From Alphaproteobacteria bacterium (GTDB lineage Bacteria; Pseudomonadota; Alphaproteobacteria; Rhodobacterales; Rhodobacteraceae), in NCBI GenBank assembly GCA_013151535.1, contig JAADIC010000064.1, forward strand, positions 1 to 22,132: a stretch of 22,132 bases of DNA, read 5' to 3'. The notes beneath the pieces were generated by a model. That model was given only the letters and a program-made list of their open reading frames with translations, searched no databases and had not been told where the DNA came from. The position numbers and the translations under genes are program-made. Shown here piece by piece: positions 1 through 6,173 of this stretch; the first letter of the stretch is position 1, and the number at the start of each line of letters is the position of its first letter.

Positions 1-27
1 AAATTCAACTGTATGTTTCGTTCCCAT
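1..27 (-). CDS. IS3-family transposase OrfA, first nine codons only
   Basis: The minus strand has an AAGGAG ribosome binding site eight bases before an ATG at 27-25, and the frame then reads MGTKHTVEF to the window edge. IS3-group OrfA proteins commonly open with MGTK-x-x-(T/P)-x-EF, the start of the DNA-binding helix-turn-helix half of the transposase. OrfA and OrfB together cut and join element ends. Only nine residues are visible, so the family call rests on this motif, the ribosome binding site and the TG...CA element end. A longer reading frame running through 5-241 in another phase spans two different elements and is not a gene. Confidence 0.5.
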
Positions 28-90
28 AGTCGTTCTCCTTTTGCGCATAATATGCGGTTAAAGGAGCGGCACAATTCCGCGACAGGTCCA
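1..90 (-). mobile_element. IS3-family insertion sequence, right-hand end only
   Basis: The window begins inside an insertion sequence transcribed leftward. The start of an OrfA-like transposase lies at 1-27. Sixty-three bases upstream, the plus strand ends in ...AGGTCCA, so the element read from its own start opens with TGGACCTGTCGCGGAATTG. IS3-family ends begin TG and finish CA, and the distance from such an end to orfA is normal. The boundary at 90/91 is supported independently because the AlpA-like reading frame at 91-147 stops making sense exactly there. The other end lies outside the window, so length and target duplication cannot be seen. Confidence 0.6.
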
Positions 91-147
91 GTGTTGTGGC
101 GAGTATAGAACCAACTCCCTGAGCTGGCGTTTTGAAAGTATCCTCAT
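91..147 (-). pseudogene. AlpA-family phage/island regulator, cut by the IS3 element
   Basis: The minus strand shows GGAG followed eight bases later by an ATG at 147-145 and 19 codons, MRILSKRQLRELVLYSPQH. This is the very conserved opening of AlpA/CP4-57 regulatory proteins, small MerR-like helix-turn-helix activators that control excision or integrase genes of prophages and islands. Intact members continue with IARLEKAGKFP and run about 60-80 residues. Here the frame passes into the IS3 end at 90/91, so the DNA-binding helix is lost unless the rest lies beyond the element outside the window. The gene marks this end as part of an integrative element. Family identification is strong for so short a stretch, and the interruption point is clear. 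Confidence 0.7.
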
Positions 148-382
148 CACGAGTTCTCCATAAATGAAGAGCATCGCGATGCCCTAGGTTACAACAATAC
201 CCAGGCAGGTTGACGTTAGCGGTAGTGGTTGTGATTTGCAAAAAGGATTTTTGTGTGCAACATTTTTGAACACTGGGTCACATAGTTTCGTGTTCGAATA
301 GGTGGCCCCAAAGGGGGTCTGTAAATACAGCATCAGTATTTACCATTAACTTACAATATGTTACAAACATTAATGGTGCTGC
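148..382. promoter_or_regulatory. Noncoding stretch upstream of the AlpA fragment with two dyads
   Basis: No convincing gene lies here. It is AT-rich compared with its surroundings. It holds a 23-bp dyad at 321-343 with perfect 8-bp arms GTAAATAC/GTATTTAC, and a wider inverted pair ACCATTAA (342-349) / TTAATGGT (370-377). A CCCC-AAA-GGGG hairpin lies at 306-317. The dyads are operator-like and would sit upstream of the leftward AlpA gene, but the regulator is unknown. The stretch ends where homology to the nucleotidyltransferase begins, so part of it may be the border of a mobile element. Confidence 0.35.
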
Positions 383-1048
383 TTGGGGGGCACCGTTGTC
401 GGTGCTCACGCCTTCAGACTCTATGAAGGAGAGTTGGGTGTGCGGCTGGATTTTGATATGACGGCACAGACCGGCGACATAGACATCGCCAGTTTTTCCC
501 GTCTTTCGCTGGCACTTGAAGACACGGCATCGCCGCCGCTTGAAAAGGTGTTCAAGGATTTCGATTTCGCGGCGCAACCAAGCCTTAAGCCCGGCATGAC
601 CTGGCGCTGGAAGCAATCAGCGAACGAAATTCTGGTGGAATTCCTGACCCCATCCTTTGAGGCAGAGGAAACCTTGGTCAAGCTGAAAGCCCTTGGCGTT
701 GATGCCCAGGGGTTGCACTATCTGAACTATCTGATTGCCAACCCAATCAAGGCCGCCGTCACCTATCGCAGTGGCGTTCTCGTGCAAATTCCACAACCCG
801 AGCGTTTCGCCATACAAAAGCGGATCGTGGCGGACCGGCGACGCAACGGGCCGGATGCACTAAAGTCGGAAAAGGACCGCCGACAAGCAGCTTTCCTGAT
901 TGAAGTGTTGGCCGAGGACCGACCAGACGAACTGCGCGATGCATATGAAGATGCACTGTCCCGTGGGCCAAAGTGGAAGGAACGGATCAGGGCGTCGCTG
1001 GAGCGTATGCCGAAAACTGCGGACCGGCTTCGCTCCATTTTGGGGTAG
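383..1048 (+). pseudogene. GSU2403-type nucleotidyltransferase-fold protein, N-terminus missing
   Basis: The 221-residue frame matches the C-terminal two thirds of the GSU2403/NTP_transf_8 family: GGTVVGAHAFRLYEGELGV near the start, then TGDIDIA around residues 30-36 holding the paired acidic residues of the nucleotidyltransferase fold, an EFLTP strand, and VQIPQPERFAIQKRIVA near 133-149. Family members usually have a further helical N-terminal part of about 100 residues ahead of the G-G-x-x-x-G strand. Here a TAA at 371-373 closes the frame just upstream, the only start is TTG, and no ribosome binding site is seen. The gene therefore appears 5'-truncated by rearrangement. Substrate is unknown for the family. 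It is co-directional with merA, but merA has its own promoter. Confidence 0.65.
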
Positions 1049-1108
1049 AACCTCGCCCACACTATCAGGCCCTCGCAGATCAACAATTTCGCGATGCGTA
1101 TTTTCCGC

Positions 1109-1139
1109 TTGCCTCTGTAGTTCATACAGGTTGGATAAG
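1109..1139 (+). promoter_or_regulatory. MerR-type promoter/operator for merA
   Basis: A -35 box TTGCCT (1109-1114) and a -10-like GATAAG (1134-1139) are separated by 19 bp, the over-long spacer typical of promoters activated by MerR-family regulators. A dyad CTGTA (1115-1119) GTTCA TACAG (1125-1129) lies within that spacer, as in mer and cue/znt operators. The promoter sits 35 bp before the merA start, leaving a short leader. The regulator gene itself is not in the window. Confidence 0.55.
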
Positions 1140-1174
1140 CGGCAAAAGTCCACCTTCCACGAAAGTAGAATCCC

Positions 1175-2602
1175 ATGTCAAACCATTACGATACGCCCAA
1201 AGGCGGCCCCTATGATCTTGCCGTGATCGGGGCCGGTTCGGCCGGATTTTCCGCCGCGATCACCGCAGCGGATGAAGGCGCGCGGGTGGCCCTGATCGGT
1301 TACGGTACCATCGGCGGCACCTGCGTGAATGTCGGCTGCGTGCCCTCCAAAGCGATGATCCGGGCGATGGATGTGATGCATGTCGGGGCCGTGGCCAGTC
1401 GTTTTGACGGGGTCAGCGCCAGTGCTGAGGTCACCGATTGGGCCGCCGTGATCCGCCAGAAACAGGCGCTTGTGGATAATCTTAGGACCGCTAAATATAC
1501 CGATGTGCTGCCTAATTATAATACTGTCCATTATATGGAGGGCGCGGCCTCTTTTGCCGAAGACGGCGTGCTCACCGTCGATGGCACGCCGATTAACGCC
1601 AAAAAGATGGTGATCGCCACCGGCTCGCATCCCCATATTCCTGACATCAAAGGCCTCGATCAGGTGACGCATTTTGACAGCACCTCGATACTGGCGCTGG
1701 AAACCCTACCCGCCTCGCTGATCGTCATGGGCGGCGGTTATATCGGCGTCGAGCTGGCGCAGGTTTTCGCTCGTGCCGGCTCCAATGTCACCATCGTCAC
1801 CCGCCGTGGTTTGCTGCCCGAGGGCGAACCCGAGATCAGCGCCGCTCTGACAGGTTTCTTTGCCGATGAGGGCATCACCGTGCGCGACGGGCTGACCTAT
1901 GACAGCGTTTCCGCGGACGGTGGCGGGATCACGCTCAACGTCACCACAAAAAACGGGGCCGAGGAAATTCACGCCGAAAAACTGTTGCTGGCCACCGGCC
2001 GCGTGCCCAATACCGCGATGCTGCAACTGGACAATGGCGGCATCAAAATGAACGGGTGCGGTGGTATTGATGTTGACGCGCAGATGCGCACCAGCCGCGA
2101 CGGTATCTATGCCGCGGGCGATGTGACGGGGCGCGACCAGTTCGTTTATATGGCCGCTTACGGCGCGAAAATCGCCGCCAAGAACGCGATGAACGGCAAT
2201 TCCCTGTCTTACGACAATTCGGTGGTTCCGGCAGTGGTGTTTTGCGACCCACAAGTGGCCAGCGTCGGCATGACCGAAGCGGCCGCGCGCGCCGCAGGTC
2301 ATGATGTGCGAACCTCGGTTCTGGGGCTGGAACATGTGCCCCGAGCGCTGGCAGCACGCGACATGCGCGGGCTGATTAAGCTGGTTGCCGATCAGGACAG
2401 CAAAAAACTGCTGGGCGCGCATATTCTGGCACCCGAAGGCGCGGACAGCATCCAGACAGCGGCCATGGCGATCAAGGCTGGCATGACTTACGAGGAATTG
2501 GGGGCAATGATATTCCCCTATCTGACCACGGTTGAAGGACTAAAACTGGCGGCGCAAACGTTCGAGCAGGATGTCTCGAAACTGTCCTGCTGCGCGGGAT
2601 AA
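1175..2602 (+). CDS. merA: Mercuric reductase MerA (core form, no NmerA domain)
   Basis: A 475-residue pyridine nucleotide-disulfide oxidoreductase that reduces Hg(II) to volatile Hg(0) with NADPH and FAD in the cytoplasm. Visible: the FAD-binding IGAGSAG (18-24), the redox-active GTCVNVGC (C50, C55), the NADPH-binding MGGGYIGVE around 185-193, the second FAD motif YAAGDVTG, the Tyr in IFPYLT (Y449), and the diagnostic C-terminal vicinal pair LSCCAG (C472, C473) that receives mercury from the other subunit. The pair separates MerA from lipoamide dehydrogenase and glutathione reductase. The heavy-metal-associated N-terminal domain of many MerA proteins is absent. The ribosome binding site is weak. 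A MerR-type promoter lies at 1109-1139, but no merR, merT or merP is present, so mercury uptake would need genes elsewhere. The gene ends about 20 bp before the broken Rhs fragment on the other strand. Confidence 0.93.
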   Translation: MSNHYDTPKGGPYDLAVIGAGSAGFSAAITAADEGARVALIGYGTIGGTCVNVGCVPSKAMIRAMDVMHVGAVASRFDGVSASAEVTDWAAVIRQKQALVDNLRTAKYTDVLPNYNTVHYMEGAASFAEDGVLTVDGTPINAKKMVIATGSHPHIPDIKGLDQVTHFDSTSILALETLPASLIVMGGGYIGVELAQVFARAGSNVTIVTRRGLLPEGEPEISAALTGFFADEGITVRDGLTYDSVSADGGGITLNVTTKNGAEEIHAEKLLLATGRVPNTAMLQLDNGGIKMNGCGGIDVDAQMRTSRDGIYAAGDVTGRDQFVYMAAYGAKIAAKNAMNGNSLSYDNSVVPAVVFCDPQVASVGMTEAAARAAGHDVRTSVLGLEHVPRALAARDMRGLIKLVADQDSKKLLGAHILAPEGADSIQTAAMAIKAGMTYEELGAMIFPYLTTVEGLKLAAQTFEQDVSKLSCCAG

Positions 2603-2712
2603 GCGCGACTTGCGCTTGACGCCAATCCGGCTGGATGAAGCGCCCAAGCTCAGGGTCGTAGTATCGGGCGTTGAGGTATTGCAGGCCTGCGTCGCGATCA
2701 AACCGCTCACCC

Positions 2713-2757
2713 GCTGCCACGGCAGGTTTTTGAGGCACTCAAAAGCCCGAAAGTGGG
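2713..2757 (-). repeat. 45-nt in-frame insert in Rhs core A with TGA inside a hairpin
   Basis: Between the codons for KGFI and GERFD, which adjoin in most Rhs proteins I know, lie exactly 15 extra codons reading PLSGF-stop-VPQKPAVAA. The TGA (2740-2742) sits in a hairpin with arms TTTTGAG/CTCAAAA and a 3-nt loop (2729-2745). Two smaller stems flank it: CCCG/TGGG, and CTGC/GCAG. The same insert is found in fragment B at 4763-4807. Confidence 0.6.
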
Positions 2758-3009
2758 ATGAAGCCTTTGGTCTCCACCGCCACGGCGGGGTTCACGTTCC
2801 AGTCGTCGATCTCGCCGAAGGGGCGATAGGTGGAGCGTTTGCCAAGGCCGCCGGTACTGCTTGTCACCGTCCTTACCGAATTGAGCTGATCCGAATTCAG
2901 ATAGGCGACTTCCTCGACAACCGTGCCGGTCACGCTGTCATAGGTGTAAACCTGCCGCACATTTCCCTGAGGGTAGAGCAAAATTGTCTCGCTGTTTCCC
3001 TCGCCAAAG

Positions 3010-3503
3010 TCGCGGATTTCCACGCCGCCGAAATAGACCGTGACATTCCCCGCACCTTGGAGATTGGCGCACTCTGAAGTGTCCGTCAGCCCCTCGATCT
3101 TCTTCACCCGCCCGCCGTCTGCCCCATAAACGTAGCAAGTGCGAACCTGCATGGCGGTCACCGACAAAGGCCGGTTCTCGGCGTCTTAGGTCATCTCTTT
3201 CAGGTTCAGACCGGTTTCCATGTTGCCGTTCGCGTCTTAGGTAAGTGAGGATGGTTTCAGAGCCGCCGAAATTGCGGATTTCAACTCCACCGAAATAGGC
3301 CGTGACATTCCCTGTACCTTGGAGATCGGCGCAATTTTCAGTGTCCGTCAGCCCCTCGATCTTCTTCACCCGCGTGCCATCGGCGCCATAAACGTAACAA
3401 GTGCGAACCTGAGTGGCGGTCACCGACAAAGGCCGGTTCTCGGCGTCGTCGTAGGTCATCTCTTTCAGGTTCAGACCGGTGGTCATGTTGCCGTTCGCAT
3501 CAT
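3010..3503 (-). repeat. Tandem duplication of about 262 bp inside Rhs core A
   Basis: The stretch around 3010-3238 is repeated at about 3272-3503 with an offset of 262-265 bp. Both copies encode the NGNM...GLNLKEMT...ENRPLSVTA...QVRTCYVYGADG...RVKKIEGLTDT block. The copies differ by scattered substitutions and one 3-bp deletion, so the duplication is not very recent. The junction changes frame. Confidence 0.75.
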
Positions 3504-3694
3504 AGACAAACGCCACCCCACCAACGCTGCTTGGCGTGTGCCGCACCCCGCTGTCGCCATTGCCGTTGATGTCCGGGTTCGCAATGCTGCCGGGGGAGGG
3601 GTAGAGATAGGCGTCATTGTTCGCCGCCGCCGGTTCCGCGCCGTTGGAGCGCATATTGCCCGCGCTGTCATAGGTGAATTTCTACGCCCAAGGC

Positions 3695-4051
3695 TCATTC
3701 TCCGTCGTTAGCAGGAAATGCCGACTGCCACCTATCAAAAAGATCTTTGATTTCCGAGTTTGTTAGCCCCGTTTCTTGGGTAACTCTTTCCCGCTTATTG
3801 TGTGGATAGCCCCACAAATTATGCAACACCCCCCGCACTGTGGTTCGTGTAACGTGGCTTCCAATGTCCACCTTAGGCCAAGCCCTTACAATTTCCATCG
3901 CGTCCTCAATGTTTGGGCCAGCCAATGTTGGAAAATGCTTGTGTGGAATAACCGGATCGCCATTGAGCGCGCAATCAAGGCACAATCCGATAACTTCCAT
4001 TTCGGCGGTTGTGAATTTCTGTTCAAGTGTCTTAATTCTTGAGGCCGTCAT
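3695..4051 (-). CDS. Putative Rhs immunity protein (RhsI-like)
   Basis: A 118-residue, cytosolic-looking protein (no signal peptide or membrane segment) starting MTASRIKTLEQKF. I do not recognise its family. Position is the main evidence. Its ATG lies inside the last codons of the toxin-tip gene (20-bp overlap), and it ends directly before the next Rhs core fragment, the standard place of the immunity gene that protects the producer by binding the toxin. Base composition is lower in GC than the flanking housekeeping genes, as usual for tip/immunity pairs. No frameshift or internal stop is seen, so this gene may still be functional although the upstream core is broken. Function as immunity is an inference. 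Confidence 0.6.
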   Translation of the reverse strand: MTASRIKTLEQKFTTAEMEVIGLCLDCALNGDPVIPHKHFPTLAGPNIEDAMEIVRAWPKVDIGSHVTRTTVRGVLHNLWGYPHNKRERVTQETGLTNSEIKDLFDRWQSAFPANDGE

Positions 4052-4568
4052 AGTATTCCTTTCCCTCTGTAGGTTGAAAAACCGTACCTCCGTCCGGATG
4101 GTTTGGGTCTTCGATCACAAGAACATTGTTGTGCTCATTGTATGATGCTTTTTTGTTGTTTCCAAATTCCTTTGAATCTGTTAGATGATCGATTGTTTCA
4201 TCTACCAATCTTGCGAGATCGTCTTTGGATTCAACGTCCATATCCTCGAAACTCCCGAAATCATTGAGGTGGTCCGACGCATGACCATTTGCGATCGCGT
4301 CTGCAATTTCTGAAATCGAATTACCATTCGGATCATCATCGTCGGGATCAGGACTGCCGCTCGGATTCGTTTTTTCCGTCTTTTCCTCAACCGTCTTAGC
4401 CGGTGTCTTGGTTCCTTTTTTCCCTTTCTTAGAATAGACAATCGCAAGAATTACCTTGAGAGCACCACCGTCTCTTCCATATTTGGAGATATCTTTCGCT
4501 ACTTGTTCTCCACCACGGCCAGCAGTGGCTTCCCAAAGGGTCAGCCCGCTTATCGGGTTCTCCCACAT
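4032..4568 (-). CDS. Rhs C-terminal toxin tip (frame-separated from its core)
   Basis: A 178-residue frame follows the Rhs core in the +1 phase: a WENPISGLTLWEATAGRGG pre-tip segment, a short hydrophobic stretch (about 38-45), a Lys/Thr/Asp-rich linker (47-82) and a compact C-terminal domain (about 84-178). That domain has HASDHL at 96-101 and VIEDPNHPDGGTVF at 151-164. The H-x-S-x-H-L opening and the closing DGGT-x-F strand resemble small polymorphic ribonuclease toxins of the BECR (barnase/EndoU/colicin E5-D/RelE) fold; this is a resemblance, not a family assignment. In an intact gene the frame would be continuous with LSDPGG of core B; here the G run at about 4590-4595 is one G short. The ATG at 4568 has no good ribosome binding site, so the tip is probably not made alone. 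Confidence 0.6.
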   Translation of the reverse strand: MWENPISGLTLWEATAGRGGEQVAKDISKYGRDGGALKVILAIVYSKKGKKGTKTPAKTVEEKTEKTNPSGSPDPDDDDPNGNSISEIADAIANGHASDHLNDFGSFEDMDVESKDDLARLVDETIDHLTDSKEFGNNKKASYNEHNNVLVIEDPNHPDGGTVFQPTEGKEYYDGLKN

Positions 4569-5077
4569 TCGTTTAAGGCTATACGCATTCCCCCCGGATC
4601 GCTCAAATTCACCGGATCGTTTGCCGAGTACGCATACCGATTGGTGCTAACCCCCGGTTCTGTCACCTCGAACCAATCCGGCTGGATGAACCGCCCCAAC
4701 TCGGGGTCGTAGTATCTGGCGTTCAGGTATTGCAGGCCTGCGTCGCTATCAAACCGCTCACCCGCTGCCACGGCAGGGTTTTGACAACGTCAATATCCCG
4801 ATAGCGGGACAAAGCCTTTGGTCTCGGTTGCGGAGTTTACGTCGTGGTCTTCGATCTCGCCGAAATGTGGTAGCTGGAGGGTCTCGCCAGCGCGCCTGCA
4901 CCGTCGGTTACGGTTCGTACGGCATTGAGCTGGTCGGCGCGGAGGTAGAGGATGGTGTCGGCGGCAGGATCGGTTTTGGTGGGTCGCGATCAGTCCGGAG
5001 CAAAGGTGTAGCTGGTCGTGTCGGCAGCATAGTAAACCGAGACCGGTGCGCAATGTTTGACCTCAGAGGCATCGCAA
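4564..5077 (-). pseudogene. Rhs core fragment B
   Basis: Minus-strand frames read YYAADTTSYTF, then ILYLRADQLNAVRTVTDGAG, then after a frame change near 4870 FGEIEDHDVN, ETKGF, and GERFDSDAGLQYLNARYYD continuing to the ANDPVNLSDPGG end of the core. Breaks: a TGA after SYTFAPD near 5005, the frame change at SYH/FGE, a TGA at 4790-4792 in a 45-nt insert shared with fragment A, and the short G run before the toxin tip. The fragment starts directly after the stop of the ORF at 5078-5461, so it is a second displaced core/tip cassette. Segment 4673-4864 is a diverged direct repeat of 2622-2820. Confidence 0.8.
4763..4807 (-). repeat. 45-nt in-frame insert in Rhs core B, same as in core A
   Basis: Fifteen codons, PLSGY-stop-RCQNPAVAA, lie between KGFV and GERFD. 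The length is identical to the insert at 2713-2757 and the TGA (4790-4792) is at the same codon. The central hairpin is TTGAC/GTCAA (4781-4793). The pair nearest the loop is C-G here and G-C in copy A, a compensatory change. Flanking stem CCCG/CGGG (4797-4808) corresponds to CCCG/TGGG in copy A, still paired through G-U. Confidence 0.6.
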
Positions 5078-5461
5078 TTACCGTTTCTCAATTCCTTTTA
5101 CAAAATAACCCTCACCCTCAAAAGCTGCCTTGATCGTTTCGACAAACGCCTTGTGCCTTGTAGGACTTGGTGTAGGACTCCAAATGCCGGTATTTTCTTG
5201 AGTGCTCAGCCTGATGAGGAAATGGCCGGGGCGTTCCGAGATGCTCCGAACGACAATATTTCCATCCGTTGTCCAACAATCACCAAGTCCATTTGGGCAT
5301 TCGCCTTGTCGATCAGCTATCTCCTTTATTCGATTTAGTGTTGAATATATTCCTTCAATCCGAAGCGTTCCAGAACTATTGCTTATTTCGAGGTCAGTAC
5401 TGAATGAGTTAGTGAATACAATTAGGGGCTGACCCAGATAACCGTAAAAAAGGGTTATCAT
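5078..5461 (-). CDS. Hypothetical protein in an Rhs-immunity position
   Basis: A 127-residue frame ending KGIEKR immediately before Rhs core fragment B. I recognise no family. Inside it reads LRIEGIYSTLNRIKEI, then NIVVRSISERPGHFLIRLS and KAFVETIKAAFEGEGYFVK, a mixed alpha/beta pattern without signal peptide or membrane segments. The first ten residues come from a 23-bp dyad (5437-5459) at the junction with the truncated methylase, there is no ribosome binding site, and no other Met follows. The true N-terminus was probably lost when the two sequences were joined. By position it is best read as the immunity gene of an earlier Rhs tip that has been deleted. It could also be an unrelated remnant. 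Confidence 0.4.
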   Translation of the reverse strand: MITLFYGYLGQPLIVFTNSFSTDLEISNSSGTLRIEGIYSTLNRIKEIADRQGECPNGLGDCWTTDGNIVVRSISERPGHFLIRLSTQENTGIWSPTPSPTRHKAFVETIKAAFEGEGYFVKGIEKR

Positions 5462-5463
5462 AG

Positions 5464-6156
5464 GCCATATGCGAAAGAGCCGATAGTTTCAAACCCCTGA
5501 TCAGTATTTGGCAAACACTGAAAGGTGACCCTGAAACAGTCAAGAATTGGTATCGGGAAAGATGGTTGGAAGCACAGGAAGGCGAAAAAGTTGAACAGTA
5601 TGAAAAGATCAAAGCCCGTTACAATGAGGGTGCAAATGCTGCTGATTTCCTGTTCTTGACCCGCACTGCCTATGGCGGTGTAATGCGATTCCGCAAATCA
5701 GACGGCTATATGTCCACCCCCTGCGGTGCGCATAAGCCGATCCATTTTGGCACGTTTGGACGCCGGGTTGACGAATGGTCAAAAAGAGTCAGCGGCACCG
5801 AATTCTTTCATCGGGAATATGCAGAATCTTTAGATCAGGCCCGTGATGGTGATGTTGTTTATTGTGATCCACCGTATAACCACAGCCAGGCAATTCTCTA
5901 CGGGGCTCAAGGCTTTGACCATGACCATTTATTCAGGTGCATTGAAGCCGCAAAAAAAAGAGGCGTATTTGTGGCTTTGAGCCTCGATAGCTCAAAAAAA
6001 TCTGGGGCAAAAGACTGCGAGTATCGGTTTCCGAAAAACCTCTTTGCGCGAGAGATTGCGGTCAATTGCGGTCGATCGATGTTGAAACGATTTCAAATGG
6101 GCGGCCAAACCCTGGAAGGCGAAATCGTTACCGATAGACTGATGCTAACTCATTAG
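5464..6156 (+). pseudogene. DNA adenine methylase (D12/Dam class), N-terminus missing
   Basis: The frame is open from 5464 and shows family homology from about SFKPLISIWQTLKGDPE onward. The D-P-P-Y catalytic motif is present in DVVYCDPPYNHSQ, and the C-terminal block RSMLKRFQMGG ... DRLMLTH is typical of D12-class N6-adenine methylases. The AdoMet-binding F-x-G-x-G motif, normally in the first 40 residues, and the start codon are missing: a TAG at 5461-5463 closes the frame and the upstream bases belong to the leftward ORF. The only later start (TTG at 5566) would leave a fragment without cofactor binding. The gene was therefore probably cut by the same rearrangement that brought in the Rhs cassettes. 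It is followed by the terminator at 6174-6206. Confidence 0.75.
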
Positions 6157-6173
6157 ATTACGACGCACCGCAA

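Larger units (their letters stand above)
2621..3694 (-). pseudogene. Rhs core fragment A (orphan, tip lost)
   Basis: Minus-strand frames give the C-terminal part of an Rhs/YD-repeat shell: FTYDSAGNM, VYDANGNM, LKEMTYDDAENRPLSV, a YFGGVEIR strand, DQLNSVRTVT, and the hyper-conserved LQYLNARYYDPELGRFIQPDW, which marks the core just before the variable toxin. It is broken several ways: a TAG near 3682, an internal tandem duplication with a frame change near 3245, TAA at the two positions where Tyr codons are expected (near 3188 and 3238), and a TGA at 2740-2742 in an inserted segment. After FIQPDW the sequence runs straight into antisense merA, so the toxin tip is missing. It begins immediately after the putative immunity gene, as displaced Rhs cassettes do. 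Non-functional as read. Confidence 0.8.

Noticed and set aside
5..241. A 78-codon minus-strand frame spanning the left edge
   Set aside because: It runs through the IS3/AlpA border in a third phase; the AlpA frame (91-147) and the OrfA start (1-27) each have ribosome binding sites and family motifs, this one does not.
1706..2422. A 238-codon minus-strand frame
   Set aside because: Antisense of merA, which is full length and carries all catalytic motifs.
4763..4807. Selenocysteine insertion at the TGA of the Rhs insert
   Set aside because: The bacterial SECIS hairpin lies just downstream of UGA, but here the TGA is inside the stem. There is no catalytic context for selenocysteine, and the neighbouring frame has other breaks.
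321..5459. The 23-bp dyads at 321-343 and 5437-5459 as matching ends of one mobile element
   Set aside because: They share length and position near truncated genes, but their sequences are unrelated.
5566..6156. A complete methylase starting at TTG 5566
   Set aside because: Family homology extends upstream of this TTG to about 5482, there is no ribosome binding site, and the AdoMet motif is absent. It is a truncated gene.
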